A stretch of 64,000 bases of DNA from M269 sp964640795 (GTDB lineage: Bacteria; Pseudomonadota; Gammaproteobacteria; Enterobacterales; Alteromonadaceae). The DNA lies in assembly GCA_964640795.1 (NCBI GenBank), contig CAZXIN010000030.1, positions 3,118-67,117 on the forward strand, in the 5' to 3' direction. The notes beneath the pieces were generated by a model, which was not told the DNA's origin, made no database searches, and saw nothing but the letters and a program-made list of their open reading frames with translations. Shown one piece after another: positions 24,749-34,486 of the stretch (the first letter of the stretch is position 1; each line of letters starts with the position of its first letter). Position numbers and translations under genes: made by a program.

Positions 24749-24925
24749 AATAGGGTCTTTTCATATCAACAAAACATGAAACACTTATTTCATATAAAAT
24801 TCAAGAGAAACATTTATCTCAACAAAACTCCCCCTTAACGATGACATCATCATGGAACAAATTAACGCTTTTATCGAAACCTTGATATTAAATATTTATG
24901 ACTGACCAAGATTGAGGTCAACACC

Positions 24926-25261
24926 ATGCATAACATAGCTTAGCATCAAATTGATCCATTCAATTCAGCAGAACAAACAACGACGTTTAGTGTCAATGGT
25001 GGTGTTGTTGGAGGTTTAAGCAACGAGGGGCAGTTGACAATCCCAACCCTTAATATCCTACGACTAAGTGATGAGCTCGGTATAGAGCGAGGTCGGCTGC
25101 ATAATTATTTTCAGGCGAACCTAGGCCAGCAACAAAGTACCGCCTCGATACAAGATTTACTGCACGATGTCTTTAGTGACGCCGTTACCACCACTGCGCA
25201 TGAAGAAGAGCAAGGGCTTACACGCGCACAATTGAATATTACGCTGCCCCAAACTGGCTGA
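24926..25261 (+). pseudogene. Small unknown gene interrupted by an early TAG
   Basis: From the ATG at 24926 the frame reads M-H-N-I-A, then TAG at 24941-24943, then runs open for 105 codons to TGA at 25261. The start has a TGAGGTC site 7 bases upstream. The open part includes FSVNGGVVGGLSNEGQ and a hydrophilic remainder with no family I know. Alternatively translation starts at TTG 25034, giving 75 aa, but no ribosome binding site fits and the reading frame is clearly open further upstream. It could be a nonsense mutant, a suppressed stop or a sequencing error. Confidence 0.45.
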
Positions 25262-25288
25262 AATAAATCCGATAGGCATCAGCATTTC

Positions 25289-26338
25289 TTATCCAGAACT
25301 CAAGTTATTTAGATTATCGCGAGGATTAGAGCGCAATACCGCTTTTAAGATCTCCTCCGAGCGCCTATGACCTCTACCCTGCCCGTAGGCGGTTGACATA
25401 ATCGATACGACCATGTCGTATTCGGGAATGATATAAATCTTATTACCACCATTTCCTGATGCGAAATGAACACCTATTTTTTCGTCCCCAAAATCGTACT
25501 CTTGATAAAACCAATAGTATCCATAGCCTATAGCATTAAACTCAATTTTCGATACATCGACATGCGATTTAAGGCTCTCTTCTATCCACGTTTTACTGAC
25601 GACCTGCTTTCCGTTGTATCGGCCGCCATTAAGCACCATGAGGCCGATACGCGCAAAATCAGGCGCTGTGATAAAGAGATTACCTTGGCCCTTAGTGTAA
25701 CCGGCTTGATCTTCCTGCCAGTCAAAATGCTTTATATTCAAAGGTTCGAAAAGCTGCCTGCGCGCAAAGCCCTCTAACCCTTCTCCCGTGGCTTTGCCAA
25801 TCACAAGTCCTGCGGTATATGCAGCAAGGGAGTTATAAACATACTGCTCACCGGCTTCATTTTTACTCGGCACAGTGAAGATAAAAGCGAAGGGATCGTC
25901 CGATGCGTCCATATTATCTTCTATGCCTACAGATTTAGGATCATTTGAATCAGCATCTAGTCCTGTGCGCATCGTCAATAAATGATCAAAACGCACCCGA
26001 CCAACAGGTGTGCCTGCTGATTCAGGTAAATATTGAGACACCTTGTCATCCAGACCCTTGATGTAGTTCTTATCGCGTGCAATGCCAAACAGTAGTGACG
26101 TTACGCTTTTCCCGGCAGATCTGACATCTACCAGCGTGTTGCTATCACCCCCATTGTAATATTGCTCGGTGATGGTCTCCCCTTGCTGGATGACAACAAC
26201 GGAATGTAAGTCGTTATGTCCATCTTCACCAAGTTCAGCTAGCGCACACTGCAAGTTTTCAAGTTCACATGGTTCGGTCGGCGCACATGCAGCACAGACT
26301 ATACATGCAGCCAGAATCATTATTCGAAAGCTCATCAC
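25289..26338 (-). CDS. Exported serine hydrolase, class C beta-lactamase-like
   Basis: A 349-aa protein with an N-terminal signal that may be of lipoprotein type (CAAC at 15-18). The catalytic SxxK is Ser74-A-G-Lys77, followed by a YNS motif (VYNSLA near residue 168) and a late HFASGNGG segment in place of the KTG box. The family includes class C beta-lactamases, esterases and peptidases. The gene lies 4 bases after a second, longer serine hydrolase, so both are co-transcribed, and a membrane LytTR regulator is divergent from them. Confidence 0.87.
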   Translation of the reverse strand: MMSFRIMILAACIVCAACAPTEPCELENLQCALAELGEDGHNDLHSVVVIQQGETITEQYYNGGDSNTLVDVRSAGKSVTSLLFGIARDKNYIKGLDDKVSQYLPESAGTPVGRVRFDHLLTMRTGLDADSNDPKSVGIEDNMDASDDPFAFIFTVPSKNEAGEQYVYNSLAAYTAGLVIGKATGEGLEGFARRQLFEPLNIKHFDWQEDQAGYTKGQGNLFITAPDFARIGLMVLNGGRYNGKQVVSKTWIEESLKSHVDVSKIEFNAIGYGYYWFYQEYDFGDEKIGVHFASGNGGNKIYIIPEYDMVVSIMSTAYGQGRGHRRSEEILKAVLRSNPRDNLNNLSSG

Positions 26339-26342
26339 CTAG

Positions 26343-28130
26343 CTACTCCTTGATACCAGATTGTTTAATCGCCTGTTTGAGGATGATGTTAGGGAACCAA
26401 TCATCTCTCATTTTAGTTGACCCACGTGTTCCATAAGCAGAACCGAGAGACACCGCCACCATATCAAGTTCAGGCACAGCCAAAATCTGCTGACCTCCAT
26501 TTCCTCCAGCAGCGAAAACACGATAACTGCGCCCATTAATCTCTGTCGTATTCATCCACCAGCCTAGGCCGTAATCTTTATCGAACATGGTTCCTCTTGG
26601 TGTTAAAACATTCTCTACATACTCAGGTGACAACAACTGATTAGCGCCCCAACGTCCTTTGTTTAGCATAAGTTGGCCCATTTTTAAGAAATCACGCGCT
26701 CGCAAACGAAACCCACCACCTGAATACGCTTGTTCACCATCTGGTAATAAATTGACGTGATATTTTTTAATATTTAACGGCCGCGCAAACAACTCTTCAA
26801 TTAACGCGGGCATCCATTGCTGTGTTTTTGCTGTTAACACAGCACCTGCTAGATTGATTCCACCCGAACAATAAGCGGTATGGCTTCCAGGTTCATGAAC
26901 AGCATCAAGCTTTAGTATGTAACGGAACCAGTTGAGTTCTTCTTGCTGGCTCTGCATCGCATCTTCGCCCCCAGGAGAGCCTCGTTGATTGTCATCGCAA
27001 TCTAGTCCGGTATTCATGCTCAACGCATGTTCGAGTGTGATGCGTTGTTTCTTAAGATCGTCCGTTTTAAAACCCAACGTCTGGTAAATAGGTGTTTTCA
27101 ATATATCCTTATTCTGTGCAACCAAGCCAGCTTGTTCCGCGAGTCCTGGAAGAATACCCGTTAAGCTTTTAGAGGCAGAACGCAAGTCATGTGGCTGCTC
27201 CGAATCGTAACCCCGAAAGTAACGCTCGAACACCAACACACCGTTACGTGCTAATAAAAAAGCTTCTGTCTGAGCCTCGTAAGGGGTTTGCGGTGACTCA
27301 TTACTAAGCATATTGGCAAAACTCTCAAGCACTGAAATATCTAACCCAAATTGGTCTGCTTTACCCACCGGCCATCCGTCATTTTTTTGTGTAGGTGCTT
27401 GATAATCTTCATCTCTTTTGCCAGCAACTAATCCTCGAACATCATCCAGCTGTCTTTCAAAATGAATATCCCCCCCCCAATAGGGTAAGTGCAAGCGGAA
27501 GCTATCCTCAGTCGTCATAGGATATAAGCCCGATGCCACCTCTTCTTTCCCTTCTTCTGATATAGAAAACCATGTCGCCTTGTCTTTATCTAAGACCAAT
27601 TCAGCATTACGATAATGACGGCCGAAATTAGTTTCGGGTATAAATATCGTAAACCCGTAACGGTTTTTTGATTGCAGCTCACCGATAAAAAAGAGTGATA
27701 ATGCATCCTTAATGGGTTCCACTGAGCCTGTGTACTCATCACCACTGCGAGAAAAATGCACGGGCGTTGCGTAAGGTGTCCAAGCCATTTTTTGCATACC
27801 ATAACGAACCCAATGACCACGAAGCTCGTTGTCTTTGTTGAAGTAACCTCTAAAAGTACCAGTGGTAGCATTTCGCGCTGTTGTGCCTTGAGGTGAAAAA
27901 GACAGGATGAATTGCTTCTGGTTATCTATAACCCCTGTCGCAGACAAGCCACCAATATCGCCTTTAGCCACACCATTATCGATAAGTATTGTGAGCTGAC
28001 CCGACAATAATTGTTCACTGGGGTTAATAGGTGTGCCTTCCCAGATGATTGGCGCAGAGAATAGTGATGTACTGGCACCGCAGTACATCGATAGAATAAA
28101 TAACACCTTCACGAAAAACTGTCGCTTCAC
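26343..28130 (-). CDS. Exported serine hydrolase with extra N-terminal domain
   Basis: A 595-aa protein with a signal peptide (MKRQFFVKVLFILSMYCGAS). The first 240 residues after it form a beta-rich domain I do not recognise (with GTFRGYFNKDNELRGHWVRY). The rest is a beta-lactamase-type domain with SASK as SxxK, YCSGG as the YxN-like motif and FAAGGNGG near the end. The two tandem hydrolases share this late GGNGG box (FASGNGG in the other), suggesting related substrates. The gene is divergent from the LytTR regulator, across a 182-base intergenic region that probably carries the control sites. Confidence 0.86.
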   Translation of the reverse strand: MKRQFFVKVLFILSMYCGASTSLFSAPIIWEGTPINPSEQLLSGQLTILIDNGVAKGDIGGLSATGVIDNQKQFILSFSPQGTTARNATTGTFRGYFNKDNELRGHWVRYGMQKMAWTPYATPVHFSRSGDEYTGSVEPIKDALSLFFIGELQSKNRYGFTIFIPETNFGRHYRNAELVLDKDKATWFSISEEGKEEVASGLYPMTTEDSFRLHLPYWGGDIHFERQLDDVRGLVAGKRDEDYQAPTQKNDGWPVGKADQFGLDISVLESFANMLSNESPQTPYEAQTEAFLLARNGVLVFERYFRGYDSEQPHDLRSASKSLTGILPGLAEQAGLVAQNKDILKTPIYQTLGFKTDDLKKQRITLEHALSMNTGLDCDDNQRGSPGGEDAMQSQQEELNWFRYILKLDAVHEPGSHTAYCSGGINLAGAVLTAKTQQWMPALIEELFARPLNIKKYHVNLLPDGEQAYSGGGFRLRARDFLKMGQLMLNKGRWGANQLLSPEYVENVLTPRGTMFDKDYGLGWWMNTTEINGRSYRVFAAGGNGGQQILAVPELDMVAVSLGSAYGTRGSTKMRDDWFPNIILKQAIKQSGIKE

Positions 28131-28312
28131 TACTTTCCCTCCAATCTGATTGTAAAAAAGATCAACAAACTGTTTAATACCTTCACTTTGTTATCCAAAT
28201 ATTTACGCAATCAGGTGTGCATTTCCATGACATATCGGCCACTGGTCAGCTATTTTCTGTTAGCGGTAGTTTCAATTAATACCCATGTGACACCTAAACA
28301 AAGTGAAGAAAG

Positions 28313-29800
28313 GTGCGCTTAACTCTCCAAGTTTTTGCCATCATCCTGTTAGGGTTTATTTCTGCAACTCATGTCGATGCCCAAACAGCTATTGAATGCC
28401 CAGCGAGCCAGCTAGAACTTAAGAACGTCGACTTTACGGCCAACGACTGTAAAGAAATCGACATACAAAGCTATGTGATGACGAGCAAGAGTGTTTGGAT
28501 CAACCTACCTCTTGTCATTCCAGATGACTTGATGAAAAGTCAAAACCCCATAGGGCTTTTTATCTCAGGGCGCGCAAGTAGTCGCGTTTATGTGAACGCT
28601 ATCAACATTGGCGAAAACGGCAGGTCTAGCATAGAAGCAACCGGAGAAATTATTGGCGACTTTGATTGGGTAGGGTATGTGCCTCGTTCGATAATCAACA
28701 ACAAGACAAACCAACTAACATTGCATATCTCTAGCTTTAATGCACCGCGTGAAGGCTTTGGTCCTTTCAATTGGCTTTATGTTGATGCTTACAGAGCCCC
28801 AACAACCTTCTATCTAAAGCACTATATGCCCACACTCATTCCCTTAGGCGCTATGCTATTAAGCTTAATTTATATCATTCGGCGTACCTTGTTAGAACCA
28901 AAGTCAAAAAGTTTACTTTATCTACTCACATTGACAGTCACAGCAACATTGCAGTTGTTGGTGGAGGTTTTTAGAGGGTTTTATGCCTACCCTTATCCAT
29001 GGCATGACTATCGATTAGATCTCATCTGGTTTTTAATGATGCTTTTTGGATTGGCCCTGTTCACCCAATGCCTTAACCAGTTTACGCGTTTGAAAAAACG
29101 CTATCCAATCATAAGCTGTTTGATGTTGATTGTTGTTTTTCGCTTCGTCATATTAGACCCTGACTTACGGACAACCTACGCGTTACTTGTTCCTGTTATT
29201 ATGGCTGTCGGCTTCATTGCTTATGAACGTTTTCGTGATAAAGAGGCCCAATATCTGCCACTTGCCATTCTATTGGCATTTGCCTCATTGATTTATATTG
29301 CACCCTATAATTTTTTGGATGTGTACCTTTACTACTGCATCGCAGCACTGCTTGCCTATCTGTTCACTTATGAAGCACACAGCAAAGTCCAACAACAAAA
29401 CGAATTACTACTTGAAAAGCAGCGCGCAGAGAAGCTACAGCTGGCTTTAGAGTTAAAAGTACAAGAAGACACCGAACAAACAATCACACTAAAAGATTCA
29501 GGCAAAATGATAAGAGTGAAGGTAGAACATATCCTATTCTGCCAAGGAGCAGGTGATTATGTTGAAGTCCGTTTGACCAATAAAACGATCCTACATTCGG
29601 GCAGTTTGAGTGGTATGACGGAACAATTACCTAGCTATTTTATTAAAGTTCACCGTTCTTATCTGGTGAATGCTAAACACATCTCTCATATGCGCCGATT
29701 GCCGGCTGGTACAGGTGAGATAGAACTATCAAACAAACATATCATCCCAGTAAGCCGCAGACTTTTGCCTCAGCTAAAAGAGGCATTGATAACTGAATAA
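28313..29800 (+). CDS. Membrane-bound LytTR regulator with exported sensor domain
   Basis: A 495-aa protein with a GTG start behind AAGAAAGG. It has a signal peptide, a periplasmic beta-sandwich-like domain (about 22-165), seven or eight membrane helices (170-360), a short coiled coil (KVQQQNELLLEKQRAEKLQ) and a C-terminal LytTR DNA-binding domain (HILFCQGAGDYVEVRL; KVHRSYLVNA; IIPVSRRLLPQL). It resembles 7TMR-DISM sensors fused to LytTR, a one-piece receptor and regulator. It is divergent from two serine hydrolases, its most likely targets. A second membrane LytTR protein occurs at 46509. Confidence 0.88.
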   Translation: MRLTLQVFAIILLGFISATHVDAQTAIECPASQLELKNVDFTANDCKEIDIQSYVMTSKSVWINLPLVIPDDLMKSQNPIGLFISGRASSRVYVNAINIGENGRSSIEATGEIIGDFDWVGYVPRSIINNKTNQLTLHISSFNAPREGFGPFNWLYVDAYRAPTTFYLKHYMPTLIPLGAMLLSLIYIIRRTLLEPKSKSLLYLLTLTVTATLQLLVEVFRGFYAYPYPWHDYRLDLIWFLMMLFGLALFTQCLNQFTRLKKRYPIISCLMLIVVFRFVILDPDLRTTYALLVPVIMAVGFIAYERFRDKEAQYLPLAILLAFASLIYIAPYNFLDVYLYYCIAALLAYLFTYEAHSKVQQQNELLLEKQRAEKLQLALELKVQEDTEQTITLKDSGKMIRVKVEHILFCQGAGDYVEVRLTNKTILHSGSLSGMTEQLPSYFIKVHRSYLVNAKHISHMRRLPAGTGEIELSNKHIIPVSRRLLPQLKEALITE

Positions 29801-29830
29801 ACATGCCCTGTATGCCGACCGTTAACCAAC

Positions 29831-31132
29831 TTAATGACTCGGCTCCAGTATCTTAACTTCACGTTGAGGGAAGGGTATCTCAATACCATGTTCTTTAAGT
29901 GTTTCGAAAATAATTAGCAACAAGTCGCCGCCCACTCGGTTTTTGCCGTCATCGATACCCTCGATCCAAAACTCCACAAACATATTCACACCAGAGTCTC
30001 CAAAGCTGTCGATTTCACAATCGGGACGCTCTTCAAAGGGTACATCCATGCCGCTAATCACTTGGGGATGTTTGGCTACGGCCTCTTTAATAATCTCGAC
30101 CATCGCTCGGATATCGGTATCGTATGCCACTGAAAAGTCCACACGATAACGCTGCTTAGGATCTTTGTGCGTCCAATTAATCATTAACGAAGAGATAAAC
30201 TTCTCGTTAGGCACAAGAATGTCTTTACCATCATAGGTTTCAAGCACGGTATGACGCATTCTAAATTCCCGCACGAAACCTTTTTGTCCGTCATCTAACT
30301 CAACAAAATCCCCTACGGTAAGCGAGCGATCGAGTAGGATAATAATGCCCGAAATAAAATTGGAGGCGATTGACTGCAAACCTAGCCCAAGCCCAACGCC
30401 AACGGCGCCACCAAAGACAGCCAAGGTAGTGAGATTGATCCCCATAACATTGAGCAACAACAAAGCAATAATACAAAAAAGAGAAACTTCAAAGAGCTTT
30501 GAAAACACTTCTTTCGTTGGCGTATCTAATGACTCTTGCTTGCGAATAACCGCTTTACCAAAGCGATTCGAAACCCTACCTAACCAAAAGAGAAAACCAC
30601 CAAAGATGATCACACGTGCAACGCCATAGGCAGAGATACGCACATTACCCACACTTAACGAGATACTCTCCAGCACTTCGACCGTGCCCGGCAGCAAACC
30701 AAGCAATTGTAGTAGCAAAATTGGCAATCCAACCCATCGAAAAACAGAAGCAGCAGCTTTATGCATGACAAAAGCATTGATCAGTGACAAGAAAAACAAC
30801 AAGGTCGCGATCGCTAGTGCGGTATGAATCAGCCAGGGTGAATACTCAAGCCCTTGAACGCCTTTGCTCGACAATTGCAACAGCACAATAGCGAACAGCG
30901 GAAACAGCATTGTGCCGACTTTAAAACCGAGCGTTTGCAGGGGGTGAGCGGATTCAGGTACTTGTGTGTGCAAAACTTTAAAGCTGCTTTTTATCTTGCG
31001 GGCGGCAAGATAAGCAACACCGTAAATTACGAGCAAAATAGCAAGCTGAATATAGGTTTGCGTGCTACTAAAATCCGCAATAAATGCATTGTAGTAATCT
31101 AAGAATGTCGCTTTTATCTGTTCCATATTCAT
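29831..31132 (-). CDS. MscS-family mechanosensitive channel
   Basis: A 433-aa channel protein with about five or six membrane helices and the MscS pore and beta-domain (FGGAVGVGLGLGLQSIASNFISGIIILLDRSLTVGDFVE near the middle, then VREFRMRHTVLETYDGKDILVPNE). Its role is to let solutes out on osmotic downshock. It lies 75 bases downstream of NorR on the same strand, with no obvious link to nitric oxide. Confidence 0.9.
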   Translation of the reverse strand: MNMEQIKATFLDYYNAFIADFSSTQTYIQLAILLVIYGVAYLAARKIKSSFKVLHTQVPESAHPLQTLGFKVGTMLFPLFAIVLLQLSSKGVQGLEYSPWLIHTALAIATLLFFLSLINAFVMHKAAASVFRWVGLPILLLQLLGLLPGTVEVLESISLSVGNVRISAYGVARVIIFGGFLFWLGRVSNRFGKAVIRKQESLDTPTKEVFSKLFEVSLFCIIALLLLNVMGINLTTLAVFGGAVGVGLGLGLQSIASNFISGIIILLDRSLTVGDFVELDDGQKGFVREFRMRHTVLETYDGKDILVPNEKFISSLMINWTHKDPKQRYRVDFSVAYDTDIRAMVEIIKEAVAKHPQVISGMDVPFEERPDCEIDSFGDSGVNMFVEFWIEGIDDGKNRVGGDLLLIIFETLKEHGIEIPFPQREVKILEPSH

Positions 31133-31207
31133 GATGTTTTTATTCCAAGACGGATGCTTTGACTATGAATTATTGTTTTGTGTTTGCAAGGCGTTTATTG
31201 TTTTACG

Positions 31208-32776
31208 TTAAGCCAGTACCGATTTAACAATTTGAATACCCAAACGCTTTGCCATACGATTTAAGTTAGCTCTATCTGTTCCCAGTCGCCTCGCCGTCGC
31301 AGCCCAATTACCATTCTCTTGTTCAAGATACCGCATGATGAGTTGTTTCTGGAATGCTTCTGTTGCTGATCGCAGATTCACTGCTTCCAGTAGTTCCGAG
31401 CTTTCAGGTTGAGTGGGGACAATTTGTGCATCGAGCAATGACAACTCACCGCAATCCAATTTGCTGATGGAGACAATCGCTTTACCCCTTTGCCTAGCCG
31501 ATGCCTTCAGTGCAGCGCGGCTTACAATATGCTCCAGCTCACGCACATTACCCGGCCAACGATAAGCTTCGAGTAGGTTAAGGGCTTCACGAGAAAGCTT
31601 AAGCTGTCCAACTCCCAGCCTGCGGCGCGTTTGTTCAACAAAATATCCAGCGAGCAATGACACATCACCCTCCCTTACTTTTAAGCTCGGAACCTGAATC
31701 GGATAAACACTCAACCTATGGTATAGATCGGGACGGAACCGGCCTTCGCCAGACTCTTTCTTTAAATCTCTGTTAGTCGCGGCCACAATACGCACATCAA
31801 CCCGTTCAACGTGATCTTGTCCAACTGCTTGAATTTCACCACTTTGTAAGACACGCAACATTTTACTTTGCGCTGATAAAGGCAGCTCACCAATTTCGTC
31901 CAGAAACAATGTTCCACCGTCTGCTAATAAGAACTTACCATCTCTATTTTTATCAGCTCCCGTAAATGCACCACGAACATGTCCGAACAACTCGCTCTCA
32001 ATCAGATTCTCTGGCAGAGCTGCACAATTAACGTACACCATAGGTCCCTGACTTCGACTAGACTTTTGATGCAGGGTTCGAGCAACAAGCTCTTTACCAA
32101 CGCCTGTTTCGCCTTCAATCAATACGGTAAACTCAGACGGTGCGGCAATATCAATCTCACGTTTTAATCGCCGCATGGCTTCACTTTCACCCACCAACTC
32201 ACCGCCGTCACGCATTAACGCTTCTTCCGTTAACTCTTCAACCACGCGCTGGGAATGCGCCGCTTGCGTCTCAAGTTGTTGGATGAGTAGCGCGTTGTTG
32301 AGGGTTGCTGCGGCTATCGATGAAATAAGCTGTAAAGTGCGCTCTGCAATATCTTCGAATAAATGTGGAGTTAAGCTATCGAGCGTAAGCAAACCAAGCA
32401 ATCGACCATCAAAATAAAGCGGTAGTCCCATGCAAGAATGTATAGGCAGGTCATCCTCTCGATCGATAAGTAACCCATCATAGGGATCTGGCAACGTAGA
32501 ATCAGCAGCGAATCTTACCGGGCAGTCTGAGTGACAAAGTTCATCAAACCTCGGATGATCTTTAATATAAAAGCGACGGCCTAGTGTGTCTTTACTCAAA
32601 CCTTGCATAGCAATAGGCTTTAGCATGTCTCCGTGATAAGACAAAAGCACCACAGCGTCACACACAATAATTTTTCGCACATTATCAAGCAAGCGATCGA
32701 ATCGGTCTTTGGCATTCAAACTACTGGCTAAATCAACCGCTAATTCAATCAATGCCGTTGAGGAGATATCGTTCAT
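31208..32776 (-). CDS. norR: NorR, nitric-oxide-sensing sigma-54 activator
   Basis: A 522-aa regulator: an N-terminal GAF domain (about 20-170) that carries the mononuclear iron in NorR, an AAA+ domain with Walker A GETGVGKE and the sigma-54 contact loop GAFTGA, and a C-terminal Fis-type helix-turn-helix (NWAATARRLGTDRANLNRMAKRLG). This order and length are those of NorR. It is divergent from a sigma-54 promoter and an nnrS-hmp operon, the expected target. Two GT-N7-AC sites lie in the intergenic region. Confidence 0.93.
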   Translation of the reverse strand: MNDISSTALIELAVDLASSLNAKDRFDRLLDNVRKIIVCDAVVLLSYHGDMLKPIAMQGLSKDTLGRRFYIKDHPRFDELCHSDCPVRFAADSTLPDPYDGLLIDREDDLPIHSCMGLPLYFDGRLLGLLTLDSLTPHLFEDIAERTLQLISSIAAATLNNALLIQQLETQAAHSQRVVEELTEEALMRDGGELVGESEAMRRLKREIDIAAPSEFTVLIEGETGVGKELVARTLHQKSSRSQGPMVYVNCAALPENLIESELFGHVRGAFTGADKNRDGKFLLADGGTLFLDEIGELPLSAQSKMLRVLQSGEIQAVGQDHVERVDVRIVAATNRDLKKESGEGRFRPDLYHRLSVYPIQVPSLKVREGDVSLLAGYFVEQTRRRLGVGQLKLSREALNLLEAYRWPGNVRELEHIVSRAALKASARQRGKAIVSISKLDCGELSLLDAQIVPTQPESSELLEAVNLRSATEAFQKQLIMRYLEQENGNWAATARRLGTDRANLNRMAKRLGIQIVKSVLA

Positions 32777-32806
32777 CCCATCACCATGTCATATAACAAC
32801 AAGAGA

Positions 32807-32841
32807 GTCATTATAACTACATCAAGCTGAGTCATATTGAC
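32807..32841. promoter_or_regulatory. NorR binding sites (two GT-N7-AC motifs)
   Basis: GTCATTATAAC at 32807-32817 and GTCATATTGAC at 32831-32841 both fit the NorR core GT-N7-AC. The second is a GTCA-N3-TGAC inverted repeat. They lie 50-90 bases upstream of the sigma-54 promoter, the normal enhancer position. Confidence 0.7.
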
Positions 32842-32894
32842 ACATAAATATTTTAATAAAAACTTAAAGCGTTGATAATTAAGTATTTGTTTTT

Positions 32895-32910
32895 TGGCAT
32901 GTGAGTTGCT
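32895..32910 (+). promoter_or_regulatory. Sigma-54 promoter of the nitric-oxide operon
   Basis: TGGCATGTGAGTTGCT matches the -24/-12 consensus (TGGCAC, then TTGCW) with the GG and GC dinucleotides ten bases apart. It precedes the 88-aa membrane protein, nnrS and hmp, 48 bases before the first ATG. Confidence 0.82.
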
Positions 32911-32957
32911 ATATCACTATTGAAATACTAGCAAAGACGATAACAAGGTAGGTCATC

Positions 32958-33224
32958 ATGTACGCACAACTCGCAGCACCGACAACCGTTATACCAAACA
33001 ACTTAATGGGTTTTCAAAAATGTTTGGTCGTTGCAAATTGGACTCTTATCGTGTCGGTATTGCTGCTTTGTTTAACTATTGCGGTTTCATTTATTTTCCA
33101 CCGTTATTTCAGTATGGAAAGCCAGATACTCGCCCATGTCGGTACTATCGTTGTCGCTGGCGTATTAAAAGTAGGTTATGTGTTGCGATGCGTTGCACTA
33201 AACGGCCTTGGAGAAAAAGTTTAA
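32958..33224 (+). CDS. Small membrane protein of the NorR-controlled operon
   Basis: An 88-aa protein with AAGGTAGG before the ATG and two membrane helices (about 26-48 and 58-78). It is the first gene after the sigma-54 promoter and next to nnrS, so it should be made in response to nitric oxide. I remember similar short proteins beside nnrS but cannot name the family. A role in nitric-oxide tolerance is inference. Confidence 0.75.
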   Translation: MYAQLAAPTTVIPNNLMGFQKCLVVANWTLIVSVLLLCLTIAVSFIFHRYFSMESQILAHVGTIVVAGVLKVGYVLRCVALNGLGEKV

Positions 33225-33225
33225 C

Positions 33226-34455
33226 GTGTTCATCTATAACGACTCCGAAGTTATGGCGATGTTGCACGAGCATGATAACGGCCGTATTAAGGCAAAAAAT
33301 TCAATCACACAATTAGCGGTGTTGAAACTCGCTTTTCGTTCTTTCTTTATGTTGGCTGTGTTGTGCTCACTGGTCAGCATGTTGGTTTGGATATTATGGT
33401 TAAACGGTAAATCAAACTTATTGGGCGAATTAAGCCCGGCCACCTTTCATATACATGAGATGATTTTTGGCTTCGCAGCAACCGTCGCCGCGGGCTTCTT
33501 GCTAACAGCGGTACAGACATGGACAAGTAAACCTAGCCTCCAAGGTGCCTCATTATTACCTCTAATTGCACTATGGTTCGGTGTTAGAGTTGGTCTCTAC
33601 ATTAACAGCAATATCAGCGTTTCTATCGCTATCTTATTGCAAAGCCTATGGTGGCTTGTTGTTATCTCGGCATTCTCCCGACTGGTGATTAGCGCCAAAA
33701 GCACCCGTAATTTTTTGCTTATACCATTGATGTTCACATTGATGTTATTGAATATCAGCGTGCTTGTTCTTGATACAAACGGACATAGCGACATTAGCAT
33801 GCACCTAGCCCGAACAACCGTGTTCATGTTCTGCGTTTTGATGAGCGTTATAGGTGGTAGGGTCATCCCACTGTTTACCAAATCGGGGGCTAACTTAACA
33901 TCTGTGCAGTCACCAGCGCTTTTATCTGTCATAACCATCATAGCGACCCTGCTATGCACCTTAGTTTTCTTTGTTGATAAGTTTGTTGACCTCTCCTTGT
34001 TTTCGCCGTTGCTCATGATAATCGCAGGCTTACTGCACCTTTGTCGTTTGGCTTATTGGTGTTCGGCAAAGACACTCAAGTTCTCCTTATTGTGGTCACT
34101 GCACTTGTCTTATTCATTTATTGGGGTTGGGTTAATACTTATTGGTGTAAGTAGTTACTCACTACATATTAACTTTGCTGACTCGCTTCACATACTTACG
34201 CTAGGTGCTATGGGGCTCATGATTTTTGCCATGATGAGCCGAGTTTCTTTAGGCCATACAGGGAGAAAGCTAGAACCAGAAAAGCTCACGACCTTATTGT
34301 TTTTGATTATTGCCCTCGCTACCTTCGCTCGATTTTTCATGCCTGTGTTTAATCACCACTTAGTGGGCTGGAATGTCAGTGCAACACTTTGGATAAGCGC
34401 ATGCACTGCTTTTTTATGGGTTTATACACCGATTTTACTGTCACCTCGCAAGTGA
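33226..34455 (+). CDS. nnrS: NnrS-family membrane protein
   Basis: About 409 aa with around twelve membrane helices. The start is uncertain: GTG 33226 follows a GGAGAAAAAG site and the previous stop by one base, while TTG 33208 would overlap the previous gene and ATG 33253 or 33259 lie inside. Family marks are FHIHEMIFGFAATVAAGFLLTA near the start (conserved His pair), a VIGGRVIPLFT segment and LTLGAMGLMIFAMMSRVSLGHTGR. NnrS is a haem/copper membrane protein that protects against nitrosative stress. It lies between the small membrane protein and hmp under the NorR/sigma-54 promoter. Confidence 0.9.
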   Translation: MFIYNDSEVMAMLHEHDNGRIKAKNSITQLAVLKLAFRSFFMLAVLCSLVSMLVWILWLNGKSNLLGELSPATFHIHEMIFGFAATVAAGFLLTAVQTWTSKPSLQGASLLPLIALWFGVRVGLYINSNISVSIAILLQSLWWLVVISAFSRLVISAKSTRNFLLIPLMFTLMLLNISVLVLDTNGHSDISMHLARTTVFMFCVLMSVIGGRVIPLFTKSGANLTSVQSPALLSVITIIATLLCTLVFFVDKFVDLSLFSPLLMIIAGLLHLCRLAYWCSAKTLKFSLLWSLHLSYSFIGVGLILIGVSSYSLHINFADSLHILTLGAMGLMIFAMMSRVSLGHTGRKLEPEKLTTLLFLIIALATFARFFMPVFNHHLVGWNVSATLWISACTAFLWVYTPILLSPRK

Positions 34456-34486
34456 TCTTTACTCGTTTATTATTCTTGGAGTTTCT

